46,406 bases of DNA from Streptomyces longispororuber (lineage in GTDB: Bacteria; Actinomycetota; Actinomycetes; Streptomycetales; Streptomycetaceae), in NCBI RefSeq assembly GCF_024448165.1, contig NZ_JAMOLN010000055.1, forward strand, positions 1-46,406, given 5' to 3'. The translations under genes were made by a program, and so were the position numbers. The notes beneath the pieces were generated by a model. It was not told the DNA's origin, ran no database searches, and was given only the letters and a program-made list of their open reading frames with translations. This document shows, piece by piece, positions 1 through 8,319 of the stretch; position 1 is the first letter of the stretch, and every line of letters starts with the position of its first letter.

Positions 1-1601
1 GCGAGGACCCGGATCGCGCCGATGCGGTCGGGGTCGGTGCGGACGGGGTCGCCGTCCAGGACGGTGAGGTCGGCGAGCTGTCCGGGGACGAGGCGTCCCT
101 TGCGCCCGCCGAAGCCGGTGGCGCGGGCGGAGCCCTCGGTCCAGGCATGCAGCGCGGCAAGAACCGGAACGCTCTCGTCCGGACCGTACGGCATGCCGGT
201 CTCGGTCAGTCGCGTGACCATCGACTGGATCGCGGGCAGCGGTGCGCCGGGCGCCACGGGCCGGTCGGAGCTGCCGGGGACGGGCAGTCCGAGGTCGGTG
301 AAGGATTTCATCCGGTACGACCAGGCGGTGCGCTCGGGGCCGAGCGCGGCGGCCATCGCGTCGCCGAAGGCGTGCAGGAAGTTGTGCTGCGGCACGGGCA
401 CCACACCCAGCTCGGCGAAGCGGGCCAGCTGATCGGGGCGGACCACGCCCGCGTGCTCGATCCGGTGCCGGACGCCGGGGCGCTCGTGCTCCGCCCCGGC
501 GCGCGCGAAGGCGTCGAGGGCCAGGTCGACGGCCCGGTCGCCGATGGCGTGGGCGGCCACCGTCCAGCCGGACCGGTGCGCGGCGACGACCAGGTCCGTC
601 ATCGCGTCGGCGTCGCCCTGGAAGTAGCCGGTGGGCCGCTCCTCGTTGTGGGGACAGCCGCAGAAGGGTTCCGTGACGGCTGCCGTGCGGCCCAGCAGCG
701 AACCGTCGAGGAAGATCTTCACCGGCCCGAGGGAGAGCCGGTCGTCGCCGAATCCGGTGCGCAGGCCGAGGTCGAGCCCGAGCGTGATGCCGTCGTCGGC
801 GTGCGCGGTCAGCGGGTGCAGCACGTCGGACGCGGCCATGAGCTGGGCACGGGTGTGCAACCGGCGGGTGTCGCGGGCGAGTTGGTAGGCGCCGAGCTCG
901 ACCGGCGTGTGCCCGATCCAGCCACCGCCGATGCCCGCCTCGGTGAAGCTGGTGACGCCCTCGGTGAGGTAGTGGCGGGTCGCCGCGTCGACGGCGTCGG
1001 CGACGGTCTCCACCGGGTACGGCAGCACCTGCCGCTGCACGAGCCGCTGCGCGGTCTCCTCCAACAGGCCGTCCGGGCGGCCGAGTTCGTCGCGGGAGAC
1101 GACACCGCCGACCGGATCGCGGAAGGCTTCGTCCAGCGCGCCGGCCGCGGCGAGCACCGGGGTGTTGACGACGCAGGCGTGCCCGGAGGTGTGCTTGAGC
1201 CAGACGGGCCGGCCGCCCGCGGCCCGGTCGAGGGCATCGCGGTGCGGATGGCGGCCGCCGAGCTTGTGGTGGTCGAGCCCGGCACCGATCACCCAGGCGT
1301 CCGGGGCGAGGTGCTCGGCGTACGCGGCGACGGCGGCGTACACCTCGTCGACCGAGCGGGCCGTGGAGACGTCGAGCTGGGTGAGGGTCAGGCCGAACCA
1401 GGCGGTGTGGCAGTGCGCGTCGTTGAAGCCGGGCAGCACGGTGGCGCCGCCCGCGTCGAGGACGCGCCGCGCGGGCAGGTCCGCCACGTCGTCGTCGAGC
1501 CCCACGACGGTGCCGTGCAGGACGCCGAGGGTGTGGGCGGTGGGACGGTCGGGGTCGAGGGTGCGGATGCGGGCGTTGCGGACGAGCAGGTCGAGTCGCA
1601 T
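1..1601 (-). CDS. YtcJ-like amidohydrolase, C-terminus cut by window edge
   Basis: Reading leftward from an ATG at 1601, an open frame of at least 533 codons runs off the left edge. It opens with the typical amidohydrolase-3 N-terminus (LLVRNARIRTLD) and carries the metal-binding FNDAHCH motif at residues 59-65 (H63, H65). Further in are a KIFLDGSL segment with the candidate bridging lysine, HAIGDRAVD, and SSDRPVAPG with the catalytic-type aspartate. The visible part ends in the closing beta-sandwich (LADLTVLDGDPV). Such enzymes are cytoplasmic metal-dependent hydrolases of C-N bonds, but substrates vary widely. It starts 14 bases after the ureC stop, so it is probably the third gene of the urease-like operon. 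The substrate is unknown. Confidence 0.9.
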   Translation of the reverse strand, partial: MRLDLLVRNARIRTLDPDRPTAHTLGVLHGTVVGLDDDVADLPARRVLDAGGATVLPGFNDAHCHTAWFGLTLTQLDVSTARSVDEVYAAVAAYAEHLAPDAWVIGAGLDHHKLGGRHPHRDALDRAAGGRPVWLKHTSGHACVVNTPVLAAAGALDEAFRDPVGGVVSRDELGRPDGLLEETAQRLVQRQVLPYPVETVADAVDAATRHYLTEGVTSFTEAGIGGGWIGHTPVELGAYQLARDTRRLHTRAQLMAASDVLHPLTAHADDGITLGLDLGLRTGFGDDRLSLGPVKIFLDGSLLGRTAAVTEPFCGCPHNEERPTGYFQGDADAMTDLVVAAHRSGWTVAAHAIGDRAVDLALDAFARAGAEHERPGVRHRIEHAGVVRPDQLARFAELGVVPVPQHNFLHAFGDAMAAALGPERTAWSYRMKSFTDLGLPVPGSSDRPVAPGAPLPAIQSMVTRLTETGMPYGPDESVPVLAALHAWTEGSARATGFGGRKGRLVPGQLADLTVLDGDPVRTDPDRIGAIRVL

Positions 1602-1615
1602 GGAGTGGCTGCCTC

Positions 1616-3301
1616 TCAGGCCAGGTGGTGCAGTTGCGCGAGCGGCAGCTCGGTGGCGGGCGCGGTGCCGGTGGCCACGCCGTCGACGAGGACGGGCGCG
1701 GGCTCGCGGGGCACGACGACGCGCGGTGTCGCGGTGTTGTGCAGCATGTCGGCGCGGGTGAGGCCGCGGCTGCCGCGGATCGGTGCGTACGTCAGTCCGC
1801 TCGGCAGGGCGGCCCGCGCGGCCCGGTCCTGGAGGGCGGCCTCGGCGACGAAGACCTTGGCGAGCCGGGCGGGCGCGGCGCCGAGCGCACCGTAGTACGG
1901 CCGGTAGACGCGCGGCTGGGTGAGCCGGGTCGACCCGGATCCCGAGCCGGTGTTGCCCCACGCCACGAACCCGGACTTGATGACGAGCTCCGGCTTGCTG
2001 CCGAACCACTTGGGGTCCCACAGCACGAGGTCCGCCATCCGTCCCGCCTGCACGGTGCCGACCTCGTGGGCGAGGCCGTGGGCGATCGCCGGGTTGAGGG
2101 TGATCTTGGCGAGGTAGCGCAACGCCCTGACGTTCTCGGGCCGTTCCACTCCCCCGCCGCCGTTGGCGAGGGCCTGTACGTGGGCGAGCTGCCAGGTCCG
2201 GCGCACCGTCTCGGCGATCCGGCCCATGCCCATGGAGTCGGAGTTGACGATGGAGATGGCCCCCAGGTCGTGCAGGGCGTACTCGGCGGCGATGGCGTGC
2301 TCGCGGATCCGGCCCTTGGAGATCGCGACGTCGCTCGCGGAGTGGTGGTTCTGCCGGTGCACGGTCATCGTCATCGGGAAGAGCTCGCCGACCGTGTTCG
2401 GGGTGTACGGGATGGTGGGCGTGGTCGACGACGGCAGGATGTTCGGCTCGGAGAGGATCTCCAGGAGGTCGGGGTGCCCGCCGCCGCCCTCCACGTGGTA
2501 CGCGTGCACGGTCCGGCCGCGCGTGGCGCCGATGGTGTCCCGCAGATAGCCCGACTCGTTCATGGAGTCGGTGTGCAGGGCCACCGGCAGGTCGGCCTGC
2601 TCGGCGGTGTCGAGGCAGTTGTCGATGATGCGGGGTGTCGCCCCGAAGTCCTCGTGGATCTTGAAGCCGCCGGCCCCGGCGAGGGTGATCTCGTCGAGCA
2701 GCGCCCGCGAACTCGACGAACCCCGGGCCAGGAAGGCGATGTTGAGCGGGGTGCCCTGCCAGGCGCTCATCAGGGTGTGCAGGTTGTGGGCGGGGTTGCA
2801 GCCGATCTCCCAGACGCCGCCGAGGCCCATGCCGACGAGCGTGGTGACGCCCGCGGAGAGCGCGGCGGGCGCCACTTCGGGCGAGGAGAGGTGGACGTGG
2901 CTGTCGACGATGCCGGGCGTCGCGATCAGCCCCTCCCCCGGGACGACCGAGGTGTGCGAGTCGATGGCGTACTCGACGTCCATGACGTCCGGGTTGCCGA
3001 CGCCGCCGACGGCGACGATGCGGCCGTCCTTGATGCCGATGTCGGTCTTGCGCACTCCGAGCACCGGGTCCATCAGGACCACTCCCGCCACGACCATGTC
3101 GAGCGCCGAGTCACGGTCGGAGCGCGGGGAGGCGAGCAGTCCGTCACGGACCGTCTTGCCGCAGCCGCCGAGGAGTTCGTCGCCCGGCGTGCCGTCATCG
3201 GCCTCGACCTCCACCCACAGGCAGGTGTCGCCGAGCCGGATCCGGTCGCCGGTCGTGGGCCCGTACAGGGCGTGGTACGTGCGGCGGTCGATGCTGGTCA
3301 T
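1616..3301 (-). CDS. ureC: Divergent urease alpha subunit (UreC)
   Basis: The 561-residue product matches the full length of bacterial UreC. Nickel ligands align with known ureases: HVH at 135-137, the carbamylated lysine K214 in FKIHEDFGAT (with H216), H243 in VALHTDSMNES, H269 in YHVEG, and D355 in NSDSMGMGR. Deviations lie around the active-site flap. The canonical C-H-H there reads V314-H315-R316, so the flap cysteine is lost, the catalytic histidine is kept, and an unusual HRQNHH run follows. The conserved ICPQQ after HxH is replaced by SSPEV. The start overlaps the ureAB stop (ATGA). No ureD, E, F or G lies nearby, so maturation would depend on genes elsewhere. It resembles the second, accessory-free urease type known in Streptomyces. 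Hydrolysis of urea is therefore not assured. Confidence 0.93.
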   Translation of the reverse strand: MTSIDRRTYHALYGPTTGDRIRLGDTCLWVEVEADDGTPGDELLGGCGKTVRDGLLASPRSDRDSALDMVVAGVVLMDPVLGVRKTDIGIKDGRIVAVGGVGNPDVMDVEYAIDSHTSVVPGEGLIATPGIVDSHVHLSSPEVAPAALSAGVTTLVGMGLGGVWEIGCNPAHNLHTLMSAWQGTPLNIAFLARGSSSSRALLDEITLAGAGGFKIHEDFGATPRIIDNCLDTAEQADLPVALHTDSMNESGYLRDTIGATRGRTVHAYHVEGGGGHPDLLEILSEPNILPSSTTPTIPYTPNTVGELFPMTMTVHRQNHHSASDVAISKGRIREHAIAAEYALHDLGAISIVNSDSMGMGRIAETVRRTWQLAHVQALANGGGGVERPENVRALRYLAKITLNPAIAHGLAHEVGTVQAGRMADLVLWDPKWFGSKPELVIKSGFVAWGNTGSGSGSTRLTQPRVYRPYYGALGAAPARLAKVFVAEAALQDRAARAALPSGLTYAPIRGSRGLTRADMLHNTATPRVVVPREPAPVLVDGVATGTAPATELPLAQLHHLA

Positions 3302-3888
3302 GCGCGCTCCTGGGTCTTGCGGCTGGCGGGGACGAGGACGACCTCGCGCTCCTCGCCGGGCGCGAAGGTGAGCGCGGTGCCGGCGGCGATGTCGAGGCGC
3401 AGCCCGCGGGCGGCCTCCCGGTCCAGTTCGAGGGCCTGGTTGACCTCGTGCAGCGGGTAGTGCGACGAGACGTAGACAACCGTGTCACCGGTGTTGCGCA
3501 CGGTCAGGGTCGTGCGGGGGCGCCCCACGTTGATCTCGACGGGCTCCGGGCCGGTGCGGACCGCGCCCGGCGGTTCGGCGCTCCCGGGCCCGATCGGGCG
3601 GTCGACGGCGACGAGCGAGGTGCCGCTCGGGAAGAGCGCCTCGACCTGCACGGTCGTCACGATGTCGGCGACGCCGTCCAGCACGTCGTCCGCGGTCAGG
3701 ACCCGGCCCGCCGCCTCGATCACCTCGTCGAGGCTCAGCCCGTCCCAGGCGGCCTCCAGGATCTCGTCGCAGATCAGGGCGATCGACTCGGGAGCGTTGA
3801 GACGGCGGCCCCGTGCGCGGCGGCGCCGGGCGAGCTCGGCGACGGTGAACAGCTGGAGCCGTTCCTGTTCTCGAGGGGTCAGATGCAC
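3298..3888 (-). CDS. ureAB: Fused urease gamma-beta subunit
   Basis: A 196-residue protein joins UreA-like sequence (residues 1-98, starting M-HLTPREQERL and ending FPSGTSLVAVDRPI) to UreB-like sequence (about 108-188, with VGRP..L.VRNTGD, SSHYPLHEVN, LRLDIAAGTALTFAPGEEREV). The GTG at 3888 is chosen because the family begins exactly there and an AGGAGG lies 11 bases upstream; an upstream in-frame extension lacks family similarity. Gamma-beta fusions are known in some ureases. The beta part stops right after the ELV strand, so the usual C-terminal segment ending in GFRGEVMG is missing. It is first in the operon and overlaps ureC by four bases, suggesting coupled translation of the structural subunits. 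Confidence 0.92.
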   Translation of the reverse strand: MHLTPREQERLQLFTVAELARRRRARGRRLNAPESIALICDEILEAAWDGLSLDEVIEAAGRVLTADDVLDGVADIVTTVQVEALFPSGTSLVAVDRPIGPGSAEPPGAVRTGPEPVEINVGRPRTTLTVRNTGDTVVYVSSHYPLHEVNQALELDREAARGLRLDIAAGTALTFAPGEEREVVLVPASRKTQERA

Positions 3889-4012
3889 GGCCGAGTGGCC
3901 CTCCTGTGCGACGGGACCCGGGCGGGGTGCCGCGGGACTGCCCCAGCTTCCGTGGCAGCAGGCACAAATCCAACGTTGAAACATCGCCCCTGCGTCACCC
4001 AGGATTGGTCAC
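3889..4012. promoter_or_regulatory. Divergent intergenic region, urease operon / PucR regulator
   Basis: This 124-base gap separates the divergent ureAB and PucR-type genes and must hold both promoters. A perfect 8-base palindrome (CAACGTTG) lies at 3971-3978 within the most AT-rich part, and GTCAC is repeated directly before the regulator start. A regulator binding here to control both genes is inferred from the arrangement. No clear -35/-10 pair could be assigned. Confidence 0.45.
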
Positions 4013-5200
4013 ATGCACAATCCACTCCGCCCGGACATCGAACTGCCACCGCCCTCACCGCGCATCGCGGAACTGGCCGGGCAGTGCCTGGACAACATCG
4101 ACGGGCTGATCGGCGACTGGCTGGAGATGGTCCGCCCGGTCCGCACCACGTACGCGGACCGCGTCCCCGACGTCCAGTTCCGGGACACCGCGTGGCACGC
4201 CTTCGAGCTGCTGCTGCGCACCGTGGCGCAGCTTCCGGTGCCGCCGCACATCGCCGGCGTCTCCCAGCGCGTGGGCGAGGACCGCGCCCGGCAGGGTGTG
4301 CCGCTCGATGCGCTCCTGCAGGCGGCCCGGCTGGACTTCCGCGTGGTGTGGGCGGCGCTCGTCAGGCGCGCGGACCCGGCGGACATGACGGAGCTGGTGG
4401 AGTCCGCCTACCACGTGTGGGAGGCCGTCGAGGGCCACGTCACCGGGATCATGACGGCGTACCAGCGGACGATCCTGGAGATGGGGCGGCGCGAGGAGGA
4501 CGAGCGGCGCATGTGGTTCGCCCGGCTCCTGGAGAGCGAGGGCCGCAACCCGACGGTCGTCAGGGACGCGGGCCTCGCCCTGGGTTTCACGGCGTCGGGC
4601 CGTTACCTGTGCGCGGCGTCGTCCGCGGCGGACGGCCCAGGACTGCACCGGGCGGCCATGGCCCTGCGGGCGGCGGGCGCGCCGGTGCAGCAGCAGATGG
4701 TGGGCGGGGACGCCGTCCTGGTGGTGCAGTTGGGCAGCCGCACCACGCGGGAGGGCGTCCTCGACCAGCTCGGCGACTCGCCCTGCGGTGTCGCGCCGCC
4801 GACGACGGGACTCTCCTCGGTGCCGCGGGCCGCGGTCCTCGCCGTGGCGACGGCCCAGGTGCTGCCGCCCGACGCCACGTCACCACGCCTGCTGGAGGAC
4901 AGCTGGCTGGACGTACTGGCCCATCGGGCGGGCGACTTCGCCCGCGATCTGGCGGCCGACGTCCTGGGCGGTCTCGACGGACCGGACGTCACCGCCACGG
5001 AGGCGGACCGGCTGCTGCAGACGGTCCGTACGCACCTCTCGGGCAGCGGCTCCATCGCGGACACGGCCGACGCCCTCTACTGCCACCGGAACACGATCCA
5101 GCACCGCTTCGCCCGCTTCCACCAGCTGACCGGCCGCGACGTGCGCAGGCCCGGCGACGCGGCTTTGGTCGCGGTGGCGCTGCGCGCCGACCGCGGGTGA
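4013..5200 (+). CDS. PucR-type transcriptional regulator
   Basis: The 395-residue protein has a long N-terminal sensing region, a GGDEF-like middle part, and a C-terminal PucR-type helix-turn-helix of the HTH_30 class around residues 345-390 (ADTADALYCHRNTIQHRFARF). Family members often govern purine, ureide or other nitrogen catabolism. It is transcribed away from the urease-like operon with 124 bases between starts, so regulation of that operon, and of itself, is the simplest reading. An AGGA nine bases before the ATG at 4013 supports the start. It ends 15 bases from the convergent next gene. Confidence 0.88.
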   Translation: MHNPLRPDIELPPPSPRIAELAGQCLDNIDGLIGDWLEMVRPVRTTYADRVPDVQFRDTAWHAFELLLRTVAQLPVPPHIAGVSQRVGEDRARQGVPLDALLQAARLDFRVVWAALVRRADPADMTELVESAYHVWEAVEGHVTGIMTAYQRTILEMGRREEDERRMWFARLLESEGRNPTVVRDAGLALGFTASGRYLCAASSAADGPGLHRAAMALRAAGAPVQQQMVGGDAVLVVQLGSRTTREGVLDQLGDSPCGVAPPTTGLSSVPRAAVLAVATAQVLPPDATSPRLLEDSWLDVLAHRAGDFARDLAADVLGGLDGPDVTATEADRLLQTVRTHLSGSGSIADTADALYCHRNTIQHRFARFHQLTGRDVRRPGDAALVAVALRADRG

Positions 5201-5215
5201 CCTCCCCGTCGCAGG

Positions 5216-5635
5216 TCAGACGCGCCCACCGGTGAGGCGGGTGACGGGCCCCTGCCCGGCCCGCTCGGCACGGCGCCCGGCGGCGAAGGAGGTCGCGGCC
5301 AGCGCGGTCGCGCCGACCCCGACGCCCGCGGCGACGGCCTTGCGGTTCTTGACGAGCGCCCAGGCCGTCGTGGCCACGGACGTCACGCGCTGCGCGGCCG
5401 ACGTCACGTTGTCGCGGGCGCTCGCCAGTGCGGCGCCGGTGGACGCGACCGCGTGGGCCGCGCCGGTGCCCGTGGAATCGGCGGCACGGGCCGCTCCCTT
5501 GCCCGCCGACTCCACGGCGTCCGCGGTCTTCCCGGTCACCGACTCGGTGGCCGGTTCCGTGGTCTTGGTGGTGGCCGGCTTCGCCGTCTTCGCGGCGCGG
5601 CCCTTGATGGTCTCGTTCTGCTGTGGATTCGCCAT
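5216..5635 (-). CDS. Ala/Thr-rich small protein with C-terminal hydrophobic segment
   Basis: The predicted 139-residue product starts MANPQQNETIKGRAAK. It consists of a low-complexity Ala/Thr/Lys-rich region with repeated AxxTxxK-like spacing, then a hydrophobic stretch near residues 105-128 (VAAGVGVGATALAATSFAAG) and a basic end. That looks like a tail-anchored or peripheral membrane protein with an extended soluble part. I recognise no named domain. It is convergent with the PucR gene and lies 50 bases downstream of the next leftward gene. Codon use is ordinary for the region. Confidence 0.72.
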   Translation of the reverse strand: MANPQQNETIKGRAAKTAKPATTKTTEPATESVTGKTADAVESAGKGAARAADSTGTGAAHAVASTGAALASARDNVTSAAQRVTSVATTAWALVKNRKAVAAGVGVGATALAATSFAAGRRAERAGQGPVTRLTGGRV

Positions 5636-5685
5636 GCTGTGCGGTTGGCCCGATCCGGCCGCGTCAAACAATGTCGGGAATCCGG

Positions 5686-6231
5686 TCAGCCGGACAGCTC
5701 GGCCCGCCACGACCGCGGCCACTGCCCCGACGGCGGTGGGCCGCCCCCGATGCCGAGGTCGTTCCTGGCGCTCTTGTAGAAGTCGTCGCGGGCCGCGCTG
5801 GCCAGCTGATGGGCCCTGGACCACTTGTCGGCGTCGAACGAGCCGTCCCGTACGAGGAGTTCGATGGTCCAGATCGTCTCGTGCCAGCGTCGCGCCGCCG
5901 CGACGGTCACCGCGTCCCCGACCAGGAGGACCGACTCCCACTCGGTGGCCCGCCGGGACTCCGCCTCGGCGAGCAGGGGCAGCCCCTCGGCCGGTGGCAG
6001 CGGATCGGCCACGTCGGTGAACCCGAGGGCGGAGCCGATGCGTTGGGCGATCCTGAGCTGGGCCTTGAGGGCGTTGGCGTACCGGCCGTACGTCTCGAAG
6101 CGCTTCTCGTCCCAGCGCTCCTCCCGCTGCCGCTGCCATCTGCGGCGCTCGGTCAGGCTCTGTGCGGCGAACGAGCCGAGCGAGCCGACCACGACACCTA
6201 TCAGAGCCGGAAGCTGATCGTAGAGTGACAC
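5686..6231 (-). CDS. Membrane-anchored hypothetical protein
   Basis: A 181-residue protein starts at GTG 6231, just after a GGGGGAAAC ribosome site; longer in-frame versions reach upstream but lack such a site. Residues 7-27 form a single transmembrane helix (LPALIGVVVGSLGSFAAQSL). A highly charged helical segment (ERRRWQRQREERWDEKRFE) and an alpha-helical soluble part follow. This architecture is common in Streptomyces hypothetical proteins, and I recognise no catalytic motif. It lies downstream of the FG-GAP lipoprotein gene in the same direction, with an 89-base gap that contains repeats. Confidence 0.75.
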   Translation of the reverse strand: MSLYDQLPALIGVVVGSLGSFAAQSLTERRRWQRQREERWDEKRFETYGRYANALKAQLRIAQRIGSALGFTDVADPLPPAEGLPLLAEAESRRATEWESVLLVGDAVTVAAARRWHETIWTIELLVRDGSFDADKWSRAHQLASAARDDFYKSARNDLGIGGGPPPSGQWPRSWRAELSG

Positions 6232-6272
6232 GTTTCCCCCGTTGTTCCCTCGTCGGAGCTCCATCGTCGGTG

Positions 6273-6311
6273 CGCACGGATCTGCCGCACGGACCGGCCG
6301 CACGGATCGGC
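6273..6311. repeat. Three tandem 13-bp repeats
   Basis: Three adjacent imperfect copies of CGCACGGATCNGC lie at 6273-6285, 6286-6298 and 6299-6311, in the 89-base gap between the lipoprotein gene and the membrane-anchored gene. Copies differ at one or two positions. They may be simple replication-slippage products or clustered protein sites. No function can be assigned. Confidence 0.7.
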
Positions 6312-6320
6312 CGCGCCGCC

Positions 6321-7826
6321 TCAGCCGGACGGTGACGCCCACACCCGGGGCTCCACCCAGGCACTGGCGTCGAAGGCCGTGCGGTCGCGGGCGGTGACGC
6401 CGTCCGTGACCCACCAGTGTGTCGGGGCGTCCCCGTAGTACCCGTACATCGGGTCGGCGCTCCAGTTCAGGACCGGTTCGTCCCGGCCGTTCCCGTCGAA
6501 GTCCGCGGCCGTGTACGGGCGTGCGTGGCGCCGCTGGGCGGAGAGCTTCTTGCCGTGGGCCCGTGCGGGGCCCTCGCGGACCATGGTCGCGGAACCTCCC
6601 GTGCCGTCGAGGTCCTCCAGCAGGCTCACGCCGTCGTACGTCGGCAGCAGGATGCCGTCGCGGCCGTCGCCGTCCGGGTCCGCCGCCACGTAGACGAGTG
6701 GCGTGGAGAATCCGCGGCGCGGGAGCGCGGACCGCGGCAGTTCACGGCGGACCGGCGGGCCGCCGTCTCCCGGGTACACCGTCAAGGAACCGTCGACCTC
6801 CGGGGGTTCGCTCTCCGACCCGGGCTCGTCGTTGCGGCTTCCGTCGTCCCCGACGGCGACGTCGCGCCGCCCGTCGCCGTCGAAGTCGCCGAAGGCCCGG
6901 GCGTTGCCCGCGCGCAGTTCGCGGCCCCGGCCGGTGGCGGGGTCGGTGTAGAGCGTGTTGCCCGACTGTTCGCCGTCGTCGGTCGCGTGCTGGAGCAGCG
7001 GGGTCGTCCGCGGCTCGTCGCCGGGCGTGTCGACGGCGCCCGGGTCGGCGTACAGCGATCCCCCGTTGCCGGGCAGCGTCCCGGTGCGCGCGGGCGCCCC
7101 CGTCGACCGGTCGAACGGTCCGTACAGGAACCAGACGTCGCTGCCGGTGTCCCCCACCCCGGCCAGGTCGTGGTGCCCGTCCCCGTCGAAGTCCCCGCGG
7201 ACCACCTGCTTGAGCCCCAACACTGATGCTCTCTGCGGGAGTTGTACGGGGGTGGCCTTCCGGCCCGGCGCGCCGGGGCCGTGCGGGGAGCCCCAGGCCA
7301 CGTACAGCGTGGAGCGCTGGGCCGTGACGTTCCCGTCGGTCGCCCGCTCCCGCCCGGTGTGGGGCACCACGAGATCGGCGAAGCCGTCGCCGTCGAGATC
7401 GGCGGTGGCCACCCGGCGTGCGTCGATGTCCTCGGGCCGCTCGACGCCCGACGTCGACACCGCGGCGGGCAGACCCAGGTCGCTGCGCCCGTACACGGCG
7501 CGGGTCACCGGATCGAGCCCGCCCGACGACCCGTAGACCACCAGGATCCGGCCGTCGGCGGGCTCCCACTGCGGTTCGCCGCCCGGTGTGTCGAGGGGCA
7601 GCAGCAGATCGCGGTGGCCGTCGCCGTTCAGGTCGTCGGGGTCGCGCGAGCCCTTGCCGGGAGCCGGGGCGCGGCTCGCGGTCGGCGCGGCGAGCGGTGT
7701 CGGGCTCCCGCTGCGCGACGCCCCGTCGTCTCGTTCGCCCGGCGTTCCGCTGCCGCATCCGGCGAGCAGCGCCAGCACACCGCAGACGGCGACGAGCGCG
7801 GCGGGCGGGGCGGTTCTCCACGTCAT
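6321..7826 (-). CDS. FG-GAP/VCBS repeat lipoprotein
   Basis: The 501-residue product begins with a signal peptide and lipobox (LALLAGC, lipidated Cys24), so it should be anchored on the outer face of the membrane. At least six calcium-binding DxDGDG-type loops mark FG-GAP/VCBS beta-propeller repeats: DLNGDGHRD near 65, DLDGDGFAD near 143, DFDGDGHHD near 212, DFDGDGRRD near 314, DPDGDGRDG near 383, and a final DFDGNGRDE. The ATG at 7826 is preferred over a GTG five codons upstream because GAGGGTGGGG precedes it. Such propellers usually bind proteins or glycans. The ligand is unknown. Confidence 0.9.
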   Translation of the reverse strand: MTWRTAPPAALVAVCGVLALLAGCGSGTPGERDDGASRSGSPTPLAAPTASRAPAPGKGSRDPDDLNGDGHRDLLLPLDTPGGEPQWEPADGRILVVYGSSGGLDPVTRAVYGRSDLGLPAAVSTSGVERPEDIDARRVATADLDGDGFADLVVPHTGRERATDGNVTAQRSTLYVAWGSPHGPGAPGRKATPVQLPQRASVLGLKQVVRGDFDGDGHHDLAGVGDTGSDVWFLYGPFDRSTGAPARTGTLPGNGGSLYADPGAVDTPGDEPRTTPLLQHATDDGEQSGNTLYTDPATGRGRELRAGNARAFGDFDGDGRRDVAVGDDGSRNDEPGSESEPPEVDGSLTVYPGDGGPPVRRELPRSALPRRGFSTPLVYVAADPDGDGRDGILLPTYDGVSLLEDLDGTGGSATMVREGPARAHGKKLSAQRRHARPYTAADFDGNGRDEPVLNWSADPMYGYYGDAPTHWWVTDGVTARDRTAFDASAWVEPRVWASPSG

Positions 7827-7871
7827 GCGCCCCACCCTCACACCGTGCCGGTCCGTCCCCGGCTGCCGCTA

Positions 7872-8270
7872 TCAGATCGTTGTGAAGGGATCTTCCAGCG
7901 TGGGGACGCACGGGGACAACAGGGTCTCGGTGTGCCGGGTGACCCGGCCCCGGACGAGCCGGATCACCCGCACCTCGTTGCCGTGCTCCGGGTCCTCGTC
8001 GTCGAGGACGTGGAGCAGCCCGTAGGAGCCGGGAGCCACCGCGGCCACCTGCTCGAACAGCTCGACGACATCGGTCGACGGGGCGTGATTGGCATGGCCT
8101 CCCAGGTGGATGAACGGCTCGCCGTTCATCCACCTGAGGTCGAGCAGGTAGGGGTCGGCCATCAGATCGATGCGACGCTGCAGTTCCGCGACGATCTGCC
8201 GCAGCCGGCCCTCGTCGTCGTCGCTCCCCGCGGTCTCCCGCACCGTGATCCAGCCGTGGTACTCGAACAC
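7872..8270 (-). CDS. Imm7-like immunity protein
   Basis: A 132-residue protein beginning with FEYHGWITVRET resembles the Imm7 family, predicted immunity proteins of polymorphic-toxin systems. It has alternating beta strands and helices and a central LRWMNGEPFIHLGGHANH block. The GTG at 8270 is the only start that preserves the family N-terminus, yet I see no clear ribosome site before it. No toxin gene with a matching C-terminal nuclease or deaminase domain lies beside it, so it appears orphan. The family name comes from recognised N-terminal sequence and was not searched. Confidence 0.78.
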   Translation of the reverse strand: MFEYHGWITVRETAGSDDDEGRLRQIVAELQRRIDLMADPYLLDLRWMNGEPFIHLGGHANHAPSTDVVELFEQVAAVAPGSYGLLHVLDDEDPEHGNEVRVIRLVRGRVTRHTETLLSPCVPTLEDPFTTI

Positions 8271-8281
8271 GGCACGATTGT

Positions 8282-8319
8282 AGGGAGACGGCCGCCGTGT
8301 GCAGGGAGACGGCCGCCGT
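8282..8319. repeat. 17-bp direct repeat
   Basis: AGGGAGACGGCCGCCGT occurs twice, at 8282-8298 and 8303-8319, separated by four bases. Together they fill the gap between the P-loop gene stop and the immunity-gene start. The period of 21 bases, two helical turns, would suit a protein binding the same DNA face, but duplication by slippage is equally possible. Confidence 0.7.

Noticed and set aside
147..1895. Long plus-strand open frame opposite the amidohydrolase
   Set aside because: Antisense to a gene with clear metal-binding motifs; its translation is Gly/Arg/Val-rich low-complexity sequence typical of a GC-rich shadow frame.
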